Under the pieces are notes generated by a model. It made no database searches and was not told where the DNA came from. It saw nothing but the letters and a program-made list of their open reading frames with translations. Positions 1 to 12,184 of a DNA stretch of 64,000 bases are shown in pieces. Origin of the DNA: Effrenium voratum. Its lineage: Eukaryota > Sar > Dinophyceae > Suessiales > Symbiodiniaceae. Location of the stretch: NCBI GenBank assembly GCA_963377175.1, contig CAUJNA010000591.1, forward strand, positions 650,001 to 714,000. The letters run 5' to 3'. The position numbers and the translations under genes are program-made. The first letter of the stretch is position 1; every line of letters starts with the position of its first letter.

Positions 1-340
1 AAACAGCCAAACCTGAACTCAAGCTGGCCGTGCTTGGTGGTTTGGAGTCGTTGGGGGATTTGAGCTGTAGCCCATTGGTTTGCTCAAGCAGCCCGATCTT
101 CAAGACGACCTGGGAGCGCAATGAGCGCCACGTGCCGCGTACACATAGTTCCGTGCGGACGCGCTCATTCCCCGAAACTTGCCCAGGAGGGTCAACTACA
201 CCCAAGGAGATTCACGCAGATCCACTACATCGCCCCTATGGAGGGCAGTTGCTCACACCCGGACGCTGAAAGTCGAAGAACTGGGCTGTTCACATTCGAG
301 GGTTGAAACTACAATCCAACATTTTATCAGGTAACCCTCA

Positions 341-430
341 GTTGGTGGTTTGGATTTGAACCCCTGTCTTTTGTAGAGGAGAAATGGGACCCCCCTCCTT
401 AACCACAAAACCACCAATCCCAACCACCAA
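341..430 (-). repeat. tRNA-derived SINE-like sequence, copy 1
   Basis: On the minus strand there is an A-box-like TGGTTAAGGAGG (394-405) and a good B box GGTTCAAATCC (352-362). Their starts are about 44 nt apart, the spacing found in tRNA genes. The flanks are rich in GGTGGTT/AACCACC, giving a weak acceptor-like pairing. Related sequences lie at 4530-4640 and 34530-34630, in the same orientation, so this is a dispersed family rather than a working tRNA. Confidence 0.5.
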
Positions 431-1004
431 TTTGGAGGGAAGCTGAATTGTGCCATCACCCTTCAAGAAAACAAACAAACACAACAGAATCCTATCACCC
501 CAGAATTTAGCATTGGACTGAACAAAGTCCGGTAAACCACCACCTCCCTTGCTTCATGTAGAGCAAAATATGCTTTAACACACTAGCTCCAACAAGAAAA
601 GGGCAACATGTTCATGACCCTTCCACCAATACAGCCAATGCACAGAAAGGACACATGCGAAACTTAAACCGTTCCAAATACATTAGAGTTGTCCAAACGA
701 GGTCTGGCCGCGAAACTTGAACCCTTCCAAAAAGAGCAGCGTTGTTCGAAAGAAGTCTGGCCCCCAAACCAGGTTTGCTGAACCACCCCTCTTTTTCAAC
801 GGATTTGCCAATGCCTTGAAAGCTCCACCGCCCAGCCTTTGATATGGACAAACTCCTGCACCAATCGGTGGCTTATTCAGTGGGGCTTCCATGCCAACCG
901 GTCCTCCTGGATGGCCGGCTCGCGCTTCTTCTTGGACTTCTTGGGCTTCCTGCGCGTCTCGACATTTTCTGGTTTTGGGAAGCCAAGGGAACAACCACCA
1001 TTAT

Positions 1005-1041
1005 GGTCACAATCAAAACCCGGTATCAAAATGGTCTACCC
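1005..1041 (+). repeat. dispersed repeat R3, copy 1
   Basis: The core resembles GATCAAAACCCGG..TTTGAAATGGTCTACCC and recurs at 27953-27991 and 59389-59417. The similarity between copies 1 and 3 continues about 100 bp downstream (a TGTCCC..CTAGCC..GTGAG pattern), so the full unit is longer than the core given here. Function unknown. Confidence 0.45.
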
Positions 1042-2466
1042 AGAACCACGTAAAGAATTAAGAAGGCGGCCGCAGCTATTCATGGTTGGGATTGTCCCTT
1101 ACCAACCTTCATCTAGCCGGGTTGTGAGCAAGTGGCTCATTTGATCTGCCCGAGTCCTCTGGCTGCTCTGAGAATTTAGGGATCCCTATGTCCCTGCCAA
1201 GCACTCGACATCTCGGTGTCTCAAAATCGTTTCGACCCCTCAAATACTAGGTGTCCAGTCGATCTGTCGTTTCTGTTCGGTTTCGTTGGCTTCCTTTGGG
1301 TTTCCATTGAGTTCCTTTGGGTCTTCTTCAAACCAAGCGTCCAAAGGGGTGGCGCGGGCGCAGCTTAAAGTCGATCCGAATGGGAGCATGCCTTTGCCGA
1401 TGACATCAGCAAACGTTCCTGGTGTTGACGCAATAACATACCCATGTTTGCCATGGTCAAAGTATTCGCGAGGCGATGGCAATGGGCTTCCTCAAGAAAG
1501 GTACACGTACGGGTTGATTGCCAATGGAAGTCAGACCTTCATGTACCTCTTAAACGTCCTAAACCTTGCTCTGTTACCGTGTACAGTTCAGCAACCTCAT
1601 CGACTCTATGTACCTCGTGAAGCTTAGAATTCTCAGCTATCTCATTTACCTGAGAATCCTTGTTCAGACTCATGTCTCCAATGCAGCTTATCCTCATGTA
1701 CCACGCAAACCTTAGGCATCTTTATCCATTCACCGCGTTTTAATGGCGCAGCCTTCCGCCCCAAGTGTTCTCTCTCGCCTCGCTGTGCTTGAGAGGAGGA
1801 CCTGAGGGCATTGGCCATGGCTCAGCTTCGGGACACAGATCCACGTCGCGGTTCATCGGCATTTTGGTGCATGGGCCTCCTTCGAGGGTCTGGACCCCCA
1901 GACCGTGCCTTCAAGAAAGAAAGTAACATGGGAAAATGGAGAGGGCACCATGGCCCTGGAAACGCACGGCGCCCAAGTCTACTGAGAGGTACCTGATTCT
2001 TGGTCACGTGGTTTTCCCAGGGTCACAGTGCATTCTCAATTGTTTGAGAAGGCGCGCATTTCTGGGGAAGCCTGCAAAATCCAGAGGATGCGTAATTCCG
2101 ACTCGTGTTCCTATGGCAGCTTGGGCAGTGACACCACTTCACACGCAATTTACAACTCAGAAAAGAACCAAAGAGCCAAAGGTAGACGCGCAAAATGAAT
2201 GGCAAGCGAACCAGCCACCAAACATCCTCAAATACAGGAAACCCATAGTTCCTCCATTTTCTTATCTAGGGCCTCTGCTTCTTTGGCCGGAAACTTTGCC
2301 TACATCCGTTGCAACGCGTCTAACTGTTCTACTTGGAACTCCACCAGTCGGGACCTCACAATAATTTGCTCAAGCAAAGTAAGTGCTCGCCCGAGCAGTT
2401 CAAGATTTCGCAGGCTTAACGGGAAATCAAACACTTTGAAGAAATGTCATGCCGTTCTGTCTTCAA

Positions 2467-2568
2467 ATGGGTGTGGCTCAAATTTCAAGAGCTAGGGTTA
2501 CGCAGGTTTTAGTCTTTGGTTCCATTTACCAAGGGACCATTTTGGTACCTGTTTTTGAGCCACTGCCA
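2467..2568 (-). repeat. palindromic repeat family HP-A, diverged copy
   Basis: Begins ATGGGTGTGGCTC and ends GAGCCACTGCCA, so its ends are imperfect inverted repeats of each other. The interior shares the 'GTTCCATTTACCAAGGGACCA' style core in diverged form with copies at 22779, 58706 and 63501. A short non-autonomous hairpin element is the simplest reading. Confidence 0.5.
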
Positions 2569-4529
2569 AATCCCCAAAGACGACATTTCAGCACGTACTG
2601 GTCCAGTCTCCCCACAATCATGGGACTTGTAACGCAAAGGCCCGCGTGGCTGTCGGCCTCCCGAACACATGGGAATGGAAATGAGTTCCATAGTTTTGAC
2701 ACATGGGTCTTTCTCCAGCCACTGCAAAGGGCTCGAGAAGGTTCAAACAGGGTCCGTACAAAATGAAAATGGGTCAAACAAGTAAAAGATCCTCTCCAAG
2801 CCTTTTGCATTGTGAAAGGTAACATTGTGCTGCCCGCAGTTGAAGGTAGCCCTGCACATTCACGGATGGAGAAAAAAAATATCGACCAATCAACCGGATG
2901 ATGTCCATTGCTCGCTGACCCCCGTATTTGCACAACTCAGAGACAGATCATTGGACAAACTCCCGGTGGCAAAATCATTTATACTGTTGATTATCTGATT
3001 TGTTGCCTCACTTCGTGTCACCAACAATACGACATGTATCTTAACCCCAAACTAATTGTAATCTTGAATCGGTGGAGCCAAGCTTCTTTCTGCTTCTGGC
3101 ACCCCTTGCCGGATCTTCCCCACCAGTAGCGTGAAACTGCGGCTGTGGTCAGGGTCAGAAACCGGAAACGGACATGTCCATGCAGCCTACCACTTCGGGA
3201 ATTGGCGGGGGACAACTCTTTGAGGACCCAAAGTTGCAGTTTCAGTGGATCCCGCCTGCAGACTCATCAACTCTTGAAGCGCACATCCAGTGGGGGGTCC
3301 ATGCCAACCTTGCCTCAAGGGTGTTTCTTGTTTCACCAAAGGCCCGATTGCTCAAAGGGTAGCAAACAACTACAGAACCGTTTTGACCGAACGCAGACAT
3401 CCCAAGCGTAGGTACTTATTCAATACCCCAACCAAAATGAACCCAACATACCGGCCTGAACTTGCAGCTGTTGGTCCGGCCCCTTCTTCACTGGGGCACT
3501 GTGCGTAGCACACCAGTAGCAGCACTGCAGCTGCGCCCTCAGTTCTTGTGCTGTTGGTGGGTGAGGGTACTGTTTAGCAGCTCAATGAATGGAAAGGGGG
3601 GGGGTGAAAACCAAAGTCAAAGGCCATGATCAGAAGATGATGTGTGCAATTGCTTAGTTGTTTAGCCGAAAGCAGCTGGCACTATTCCCTTTATGCCCGG
3701 CAAAGGGGATGACAAAACCTAAAGGGTGCCATCTACTTGCGCCCAGCTGTACACTGTTGGAATGAGGTGGGGGTCTTGAAAGCCAAACTGGGTCATCATC
3801 ATGTGCAGGCGCTTATTTTCAGTGACGGAGCTGTTTGAGTCCGGCCGGTTGCCAACAAACAGGGACCCTGTTTGCGACCCGACGCTTATCAGAACAATCT
3901 AGATCCCTTGACGCTACGCTTGCGACCCTGATTGCAAGGATCCATGCTGTTGACCATCTAGATGTCCTTTGCATCATAGAATCCTCCCAACGCGAAGCTC
4001 ATATTCCAGGTTGGGCCCCCAAGGACATGCGAAGAACAAAAAGCGGGGGCCCAGGGCCAGCGGATTTGTAGGACAAGCAGAAAGGGGTATTCCCAGAAGC
4101 TCGCAACCTGCCCGGCGAGTCGGCGAGTTGCTGTTGGGGGAAAGTGGCATTTGGACGTTTCTCAAGATTACATAGGAATCGGACCCCTTCAAGTGGCTGG
4201 CTTCCAGCTTTTTTTTTGAAAACAGCCAAAAGGTGGTCCGCGTTTTTGAGAAACACCCATCTGGATGGATTACAGCAGCATCCTCCAATTTATCCTGTAG
4301 ATGCCAGTTTCAAGGGCAGTACCCCCAACAAAATGTGCCCAAGTGCTCAATTACTACTCCGGGCCCAGAAGAGAACTCGAATGATCTCGTCGCATTCTCC
4401 ACTCGAGGGCGCTGCACAAATCGCTGCTAGCCATGTGGCCACCTCGGATCCGGCGAAGTCGGTCTAAGCGGTTCCAAAGAAAAAATGATTCCCAGCTCCA
4501 TTTGAGACGTGGATACTGTTGTAGCACAC

Positions 4530-4640
4530 CCGCGGTTTGGGGTTTGGATTGGTTTGGGGATTTGAAGCCTTGGTTGTGGGTAAATGGACAACCACCCTTT
4601 AGCACCTCCAAACTCATCCAAACTCATCCAAACTACCAAT
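4530..4640 (-). repeat. tRNA-derived SINE-like sequence, copy 2
   Basis: Minus strand carries a B-box-like GGCTTCAAATCC (4558-4569) and an A-box-like TGCTAAAGGGTGG about 35-45 nt before it. It shares the GGTTTGGGGATTTGAA block with 341-430 and 34530-34630. It includes a short tandem CAAACTCATC repeat at the end. More diverged than copy 1. Confidence 0.35.
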
Positions 4641-7600
4641 GAGGCCGTCTTGTTTGGGAGTGGGCTGTTTGCAGGCCCTTTTTAGGTTGGATTGAAGGAA
4701 AACTGAAGGAAGTCCCTGTCATTTTGGGTTCCCCTCCCTTTAACACATACCCATACATTGGTTCCATCAGAAATTGAGTAAGTCTCCCGTTGGACAGCAT
4801 CAAAATGATGCATTTGGCAAACCCATCATGCAAACTGGATGGGCCTAGTTTGTGAACAGCAAGATAAAAGCGAGTTCCCTTGTCAGTTGGCGACAAACCC
4901 ACATGGGAAATGGTTCCCCCCTGATTGTTGGTGCATGTCTCCCACATTCACAATTCACTGCTGGATTGTGTTGACTGAAGCCGCATGGTTGAAAGTTAGC
5001 GCTCTCATGTTGTCCTGCGAGGCTAAAGATGACATGTGAGCTACAAGTCGCCTTACTCCACTCACTGGCATTAATGAAAGATGCTCAACAGAGGCCTTTC
5101 CAAGAGGACTCTTCCCAATTCCTCCTGTTAGCTTCCATTGCTGGAAAAAGGGGTTGAATCGGAGGGATTCTGCTTCTGGACTTCCTCAGAAAAAACTCAA
5201 TAAACAGGGAGCTTTCAGAGGCTTTCGACACTTTGGGGGGTCCTTTCGCTTTCACAAATGACGTCGAAAGGTAAACCCTGGAAGCCCTGCCAAACGTAAC
5301 GGGGCGGAGGGGACCAAACTTGAGGACATGCCTCCTGCATTTGCCCATGGATTAACACCGCACCTTCTGGTTTGCCGGATGTAGAAGGGAAAAATGACCG
5401 GGGGAAATGGAAGAGTGCCACAACAAGGTGCTCTTTCGAGGTGCAGAGTCAAATCGTACAAAACAATGGGCCAGTGTGGCCTCCAGTAAAGTATCATCCG
5501 ATGAAACGCGACACATGGCGAAGGTTTTTCGCAGTGAGGAAGGTTCCCTGTGTAGGCAACCCAAAGAACCACGCTGTAAACACAAGGAACATGGCTGGAT
5601 GATGCTGGATGCCTATACGCAGTGGGCTCTGGGCTCGGACAACTTGAGAACCTGCTCCCTATCTAATTGCCTTCACACGGAATGGAAAGGCGGCCGGGAG
5701 ATCCGGGATTCCCTTTGTTGTTGGCCACTCGCCAGTAGAGCAGAAAAGCCAGGCAGCCAACACAACATGTCAAGCAGCGACTGGAGCCTGACTTCAAATA
5801 CGCAAACAAATGAAGCAAACCTTCAGGCAGAGCTGTGTACCAGTAGCATCTCTGATAAAATAGGCCACCAAGTTGAGAGGCAGCATCCACCCTGTCAAGG
5901 TGATTGTCCGAGCGTCGCATGACATCAACTAGCGAGTTGGCTACACTTGGCTGTGGGTCAAAATAGGTAGGACTGAAATCTGCGGTCCCCTGGTGGTTAG
6001 GTTGGATCCATACCCACTTCGTGGAGGCATTTCATTGTGGGCGATACCCTGTTGGGTTCCATGTTAACCTGTGGAGGAGCCACAAGAATACGCTCGGGCC
6101 AAGGCTCTTGATCGATGCAAGTGGTTTCCTGCAAAACCTAACGCAAAGACGCTGTTGTTTTTGGTGTTGCCTAGTTTCAAAACTGCAAGCTTCGCCTGTG
6201 CAAACAAAATCAGAAGCCTGCTGAAATCACTGGGATTGCTAGGAGGGCGTTATACAAACCAGAATTCACGCCAAGCCACGCAAAAGCAAAGGTGCGGAGG
6301 TGTGCAAACCATCAACCCAGCAACCCTCTGAGCATCCAGATTCGTAAGTGCGACCTGCAAACCCGGCAGCAAACGAAGCCGAAGCATCTCCCCCGCCCAA
6401 GGCCCGGGTCCCGCACCGCCATGGGCGGGACTTCAGCAAATCGGGCGAGTCCGTGAGTCTAAACCGATGGGCCAAGCTATGCCCCAGCTTTGGATTGGAA
6501 CATTTGAACGAGTCCGGGTTGGTTTTTGTCAGGGGCTGGTGGACCCCAACACGGATTGGGGGTGCCTCGCTGCTGGATTGCTGATGACATGGATAGTTGC
6601 GCAAAAATCGAGGACCTGTCGGTATCGAGTACTTACATTTCCGCTACAAGTGCTTGCCTTGGCATTGCTCCTTGTGTCAACAGCACTGCTCTTACCCCAC
6701 CTTCAGCCTGCGATCACATGCAAGTTGTTGCAAGCTGAGAGCCCGGCAAGTTTGGGAGACACGAAGTATGCTGCTTCCAATGGACTTGTCTTACTCATGG
6801 CAGAGACCCTGCGAAATGACCATGGCGTCTGAAGGTCAACACGCTCGTGCCACGAGAGGCCGTGGTGGAAAATCAGGTTCTTCGGATGCACATTGCATGG
6901 CCGACCCCATCCCCCGAAGAGTGACTATGATTAGCTTGTGAGGGCAAATTCAGCGCCGCAGGGAGCAAGGGCAGGGATATCTTGGGACGAACAATCCTGT
7001 GTCAACTTATTGGGGTTTATAACTATCTGCTCTTCTAGAGAGTTTCTCCCCATCTCCGCACGCGAATGAATTCCGTGCTGGGTTGGCGCTTCAATTCATG
7101 GATGTCTTTGACAGAATCTTCGCGGCAACGCCGGAGCCTGGTGACTAGCGATACTCCGCAAACACTGAACTAGCCGGCACACCTTGCACAATTATCAGTC
7201 ACGCGACTCTGTCTATCCTGATGGTTATTCAACAAACAAATGTGAAACGAAGAAGCATGTGTGCCCTCTCGGGTTCTCTTTGGTTGTTCAGCCCATGTCC
7301 CTCGCTAGGCACAGCAAGCAACCCCCTTGAAAAAGGCACAAAACCCCATCACCGACCAGGTATGGAACCAATGCCAGGCATCATTTGACCACCGACGCGA
7401 AAACTACCCTGACTGCGCGGAGCGAGCGGCAAATTGTGACAAGGGGGAGACATCTCCATCAGCATCCTATTGAGCTCCTTCCCATGCGCAAGTCGTGAGG
7501 AAACAGGATGAACACGCTTTCAGATTTCAGATTTGTGGGGCTCGAAGTAAAACATAACATGGCATGCACTGGAAAATGTCCCGAAAAGACTAGCTCCACA

Positions 7601-8738
7601 CCGTGGGTTGTTGTTTACTTGCCCGGGTGAGACAACACTCTCTTTGGGCCTTTTGGGTGGCCCGACGGACGGCCACGAACAAAAACAGGAAGCAAAGGAC
7701 CTGGACTGGCCTTGAAGAGGCACAAACAGGAAGGTGTCAAAACGGCATGGTCCCCAAGGATCTATTTCAAATGACTGCGTTTGATTCAAATTAGCAGTAC
7801 TTTGATAACACAATTTGGTCTCATGCTGTTTCCTTTTGGAAACCCAAGCTTGGACCCACACTCTGACCTGGATCAGTTTCCCTTACCGCCGGACCACCCC
7901 TGCAAAGGCCGCTTAAGTGCCAGGCCCCAAAGCGGGGCGGCGCGGATGGCAAAGACTCGGAGCATCGCGTGGCTCAATCGCGATGGCAGGCATGCATGTG
8001 CACGACTCACGTCTTGCCAAAGGTAAGAAAAAAATGGGACACCGGCCATGGGTATTCCACGAGAAAGGTCGGGGGTCGGGGGCCACCAGCCGACCTTATT
8101 GATAGAATCAGTTGCAGTAAATATCAGTACATAAATGTAATGATGGTCATGCAGCGGCAACCATTCTTCTCAAGAATCAAATGTATTTGCCTCCACGTAG
8201 TCACAGCCTTCACCAAGTGCACGGCTTCCCCGAAAGTGGCTCATAACGGTTGATAGCAGAAAAAGTAGAGCGCTGAGTTGAAATTATAAGGCTTGGATGC
8301 GCGTTGTTTGCCTGCCTCTGACTTTCCACTGACCTGATCTGTTGCCGTCGAACACACAAAACCGAAAAGGTTACCCAAGATGTTCGAACTTGTTTTTATC
8401 CCTAAAACAGTTCTTCCCAAAAGTATAAACTCTAAGAGTATTCTGCGCCAATCAAGCAAGGCCACGCTCCGTCGCGCATTCAATCCATACATTACACGGG
8501 CGAGCAGCGCTCCCCTCCGGCGGATTCACTTTGTGCCAGCCCCAAATCACTTCCTAGTTTCTGGGCCGTCAAGCAAGTAAAGCAAACACTTCTCCAGCAA
8601 GTAGCGATATCTGCTTTCCTCTAAAGCCCCGAGCAAAATGAAGGGCTCAGAAAACAAGTCACGGGTTAGGAGCAGTTGGTATTGAATTATTGTGGTTTGG
8701 GCGTCGCCCTCGGATACGCTGGACGCAGGTTGATCTGT

Positions 8739-8757
8739 TCCTAGATCTCCTCTTGGC
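8739..8757. repeat. 19-nt LINE target-site duplication, 3' side
   Basis: The 19 nt TCCTAGATCTCCTCTTGGC are identical to 18831-18849. The two copies sit just outside the three LINE ORFs (64 nt beyond the RT stop and about 220 nt beyond the ORF1 start). This is the position and length expected of a target-site duplication left by target-primed reverse transcription. Confidence 0.75.
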
Positions 8758-8821
8758 TCTCACACGCGCTCGCGATACGGATAGGGCTCTCCGGGCCTAC
8801 CAGTGAAAAGAGGCGATCACC

Positions 8822-11800
8822 TCAACGGGGAGAAAGCACCCGATGAAGTGGGAAGGACCAAGATTTGGTCGAAAGAGAGCCGCCTAGCATAGCCAGGCGG
8901 GCGATGGCTTCAAGTTGCTGTACAGGAAGCCAAAGACGGGCTCCTTTGATGGTGCCGTCCGGAAACCTAACGTGCACACTCCTATGGTACTTACAGCAGT
9001 AAGACCCGGGGTGAAGCACCCCATGAAGTTTCCGGTGCAAGACCGACAAGAGGTATTTAAGCCACTGGATGACTATCTCAAGAGTCAAGACGCCAGCACA
9101 AGGAGGAAAGGCGCATGCAGGTGTGTCCCAGGCCCAGAAGACAAAAGCAACTGCCAGCTCAACTGCCGAGGTGTTGAGCTCGGGGCCTTCAGCCCAGGCA
9201 AGAGATTGAAAGAAGGCTTTAGTCTTAGCCCAGGTAGGGACAGTTTTCCGAATTCTATATGGCGGGACATCTGGGATGTCAGCTGGGACCCAGCAAGCTT
9301 CTTCAAGCCGGAAATCCCAGGGCCAGTTGGGATATGATTGGCGCACAGGAATGTTGGCTGGCGCAAGTGCGTCGGTGATCAACTGAGGGTCCTCTTCGGG
9401 ATTTTCATCAGGAGCGATTTCACTGAGCACCGTGTTGAGGCGGCTAAGCCAAATATGGTGATGGCTAATTTCGGCCCGGGTGGCTTCGGAGGGGAAAAAC
9501 ATAACTCCTCGCGCATTGATAGCGGCAGACCGGGCCGCATCGTGGGCATTTCTATTTCCCCGAATATCATTTGAGGTAATGCTAAAAGCGTCAAGGAGAT
9601 TTTGGGGAACAAGCTCAGGGGAGAGACCTTCCCCCACATGGCCTTTAACCCACTTCAAAAGAAGGGGATCTTGAGAAATTTTCCTAGAGTGGAAAAGCAA
9701 AAGCACTCTATTCCAGATATCGGAGCAACACGTGGCATGGGGCACTGTGTTGCCTGCAAGGATAGTCTTCCAAGAGTCGACCGCAACTTTGCAATCTGTG
9801 GAAACTGTAACTGGTGAGGAGGCACCTGCGAAGGCCCTCCAAATTGCGAGGGTTTCAACTGCGACTGAGCTGGCGGTGACGGAGCACCCGGATCCCTGGT
9901 CAAGGATAGTTCCGTCCGCCGAAACACAAGCGAAGGCATATGTCTGGGTCCACGGGTGGTCAGAGCCAATTATCGAGGCATCCGTCCACAAATGAACAGG
10001 TTCGCTCTCGCTGTAAGGCACGACGCAGCAGTTAATGAAATTAGACCACGGTGTCTGTTGGGCGATCACTTGAGCAGGCAGCTCAACAATGCCATGCGAA
10101 AGGAAATTCGGGCCAAGGTCCTCACGGGACGAGGCGTGTCCTATTCGCTTGGCTAAATTTGGGCATTCCCTTAAATGAAAAAGGGACTCCTCCTCACTTC
10201 CACAAAACCTGCATTTGGGATGGGGAATAAGCCCTGCACTATACAAAAGCTTAGCGGAGAGGGTACATCCGACAACTGCAGAAAAGCACATCTCACGGTC
10301 GGGGTTTTGGGATGTCTTGGCGGTGAAGGACAAGGTGAGGTCAGAATCAAGGATGCTCACAGGATCCGTAAGATCCTTTCGGCGTCCTTTTGAAGCCGAC
10401 TGATAAGCAACATTTCTGATGGCTCTATACAGCAAATTCTTTATCACAGCAATGTCACACTGGAGGAAATTAACCGCGATACAATCAAAGAAAGTCACTT
10501 TGGAAGGAGCACAAAAGGAAATGCCACAGTGATCACAGGCAAGCTGAAAAGAGGCAACCAGCGAATGCTTTGGGGAATGGGTCGAAACGGCAGTCCACAT
10601 GTGGAAGGCATGAGGTTCACTCCTGAGAAATTTCACGATTCCCAATATGGCCCGGACTGCTCTGGCATAATAGGGATCAACTTGCCAAGGCTTGAATTTC
10701 AAGCCAAGGAGGAGAAAGGTGGACCGCCAGTGGGGCCGGCCCCTCCATAGCGTCGCGGCGATCAAGGCACGCAGGTGGGCGCCTACCCTCTTGGGAATCG
10801 GGTTGACCTCAGAAATATAGCTGATCATAGGAATGGCTTTGGCCGTAATAAAGTGAGCTTTTTCGGCCGTATTCAGGGGGAGATCACCTATGGCTTTGAC
10901 TGCAGTGCGGAACTTGTTGGACTTTTCTTCCTGCCAGGCAAAGGCATTTCGCTCCGAGGAGAGCATGGTTGCACCTAACATGGGAATCTCAAGCTTGTGC
11001 TGGAAGTGCGGGAAAATGTCTCTGATCGCTTTCCTGGCGGAGGTAGAAGAACCCCATGCGACTGATTTTTCGGCGTTAGTGCTCTGGCCGACCAGAAGGT
11101 CCCACACTTCAGTGATGGTCACAGCACGGCGAAGTGTTTCAATGCGGGTTAGTTTTGCCCACATGTAAGAATCGTCCAGGAAAGCGGCGTGGTCTGGGAT
11201 GCCGATCTGGCTGAGCATGGCAGACCAACAAGCCATCTGCACGTTTAGCGCAAGCACAGACAGTGGGCAACCTTGTGCCATGCCACACGTTGAGGAAAGG
11301 AGAGAAGGATGTGCAAACTTTTTCCAAGTGATAACGCGGCGGTAACTCTGATAAAAGGCAATGATATAGGTAACAAGATTTTTGGGGATGCCAAGGGCAA
11401 GCCAAATTGCACCCACCGTGGACGGCAACAATCTATCAAAGCACTTAGCCTTATCAAGATGAACTCCCACGATCGGGTCGCTAGTGCAGTGGGCGTTGTC
11501 AATAGCAAGCCTCAGCCTGTGGGTGACCAAAGAAACGTGCCTTTTCTTTATCCCTCCGCACAGCTGCTTCGGAAGAATCTGCGATTGCCAAGCAGTGGTG
11601 TGAGCAAACCGGGCGCTCGCATACATGATTGAGAAAATGGGGAGCACACTGATTAAGCGTTTGGCAAGGGGAGCATGGCCACCTTTCTTAGGGAGCATGA
11701 CCTGCCGGGCGGTGGCTGCTGCGATGGGGACCCTTGAGCCATTTTCTACCGCGGCGCAGTAGAGAGCTAACGGACGGAACGCACACGGAGGCAAGGATTG

Positions 11801-12184
11801 GAGCTCAATGGTGGCCCATCCATCGATTCCTCCTGCTGCTCTGGAATCGCGTCTTTTGAGGGCTTCATAAAGATGATCCTCATTGATAGCGGGGAGCATA
11901 CACCGAAGCCTATGGCGGCCAATCCAGTCCCAGGCGGCGTTAACAGGGGCCATGGGGTTCGGGGGCACTTCATGGGCACCAAAAACGGAGTCCCACTGCT
12001 GGGCGGACACGGCCAGTGCGTCGACTGGGTGGTAGATTATTTCGCCCTGAAGGTCAGTGATGACATTAGGGGAATTGTCCATTGCACGTTTTTTCAAGTA
12101 TTTAAAGATAGGAGCTTTGGAGGTGGGCTGCTTTCCACATCCAGCATCCTTCATCAACTTTTTCCAATCACGGATGGCTGCCAT
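8822..12184 (-). CDS. LINE ORF2, reverse transcriptase-RNase H part
   Basis: 1120 aa. Copies element RNA into DNA at a nicked target. RT motifs in order: LPKKGG (about 164-169), motif A AKCFD with Asp250, motif B GMAQGCPLS (301-309), motif C AFLDDSY (334-340), so the catalytic Asp pair 337/338 is intact although the usual FADD reads FLDD. A zinc knuckle C-x2-C-x8-H-x3-C follows at 658-674. RNase H follows: Asp735 in LWTDAS, Glu777 in VAVETLA, Asp797 in STDCK, a WVKGHVG segment near 845-851 and Asp882, which complete the D-E-D-D site. The C-terminal 200 residues have no recognisable domain. The ATG at 12184 lies inside the end of the endonuclease frame; upstream the RT frame stays open for some codons, so the start is formal and the protein is more likely the C-terminal part of an EN-RT polyprotein joined by a frameshift at the A5 run just before this ATG. 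Confidence 0.9.
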   Translation of the reverse strand: MAAIRDWKKLMKDAGCGKQPTSKAPIFKYLKKRAMDNSPNVITDLQGEIIYHPVDALAVSAQQWDSVFGAHEVPPNPMAPVNAAWDWIGRHRLRCMLPAINEDHLYEALKRRDSRAAGGIDGWATIELQSLPPCAFRPLALYCAAVENGSRVPIAAATARQVMLPKKGGHAPLAKRLISVLPIFSIMYASARFAHTTAWQSQILPKQLCGGIKKRHVSLVTHRLRLAIDNAHCTSDPIVGVHLDKAKCFDRLLPSTVGAIWLALGIPKNLVTYIIAFYQSYRRVITWKKFAHPSLLSSTCGMAQGCPLSVLALNVQMACWSAMLSQIGIPDHAAFLDDSYMWAKLTRIETLRRAVTITEVWDLLVGQSTNAEKSVAWGSSTSARKAIRDIFPHFQHKLEIPMLGATMLSSERNAFAWQEEKSNKFRTAVKAIGDLPLNTAEKAHFITAKAIPMISYISEVNPIPKRVGAHLRALIAATLWRGRPHWRSTFLLLGLKFKPWQVDPYYARAVRAILGIVKFLRSEPHAFHMWTAVSTHSPKHSLVASFQLACDHCGISFCAPSKVTFFDCIAVNFLQCDIAVIKNLLYRAIRNVAYQSASKGRRKDLTDPVSILDSDLTLSFTAKTSQNPDREMCFSAVVGCTLSAKLLYSAGLIPHPKCRFCGSEEESLFHLRECPNLAKRIGHASSREDLGPNFLSHGIVELPAQVIAQQTPWSNFINCCVVPYSESEPVHLWTDASIIGSDHPWTQTYAFACVSADGTILDQGSGCSVTASSVAVETLAIWRAFAGASSPVTVSTDCKVAVDSWKTILAGNTVPHATCCSDIWNRVLLLFHSRKISQDPLLLKWVKGHVGEGLSPELVPQNLLDAFSITSNDIRGNRNAHDAARSAAINARGVMFFPSEATRAEISHHHIWLSRLNTVLSEIAPDENPEEDPQLITDALAPANIPVRQSYPNWPWDFRLEEACWVPADIPDVPPYRIRKTVPTWAKTKAFFQSLAWAEGPELNTSAVELAVAFVFWAWDTPACAFPPCAGVLTLEIVIQWLKYLLSVLHRKLHGVLHPGSYCCKYHRSVHVRFPDGTIKGARLWLPVQQLEAIARLAMLGGSLSTKSWSFPLHRVLSPR

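Larger units (their letters stand above)
1..8738. other. host non-coding DNA, no supported gene
   Basis: Every open frame here is short (at most about 170 codons), low in recognisable motifs and often open on both strands. I find no domain, no coherent exon chain and no rRNA. It contains a few dispersed repeats that are listed separately (341-430, 1005-1041, 2467-2568, 4530-4640). Intron-containing host genes with very short exons cannot be excluded by eye. Confidence 0.6.
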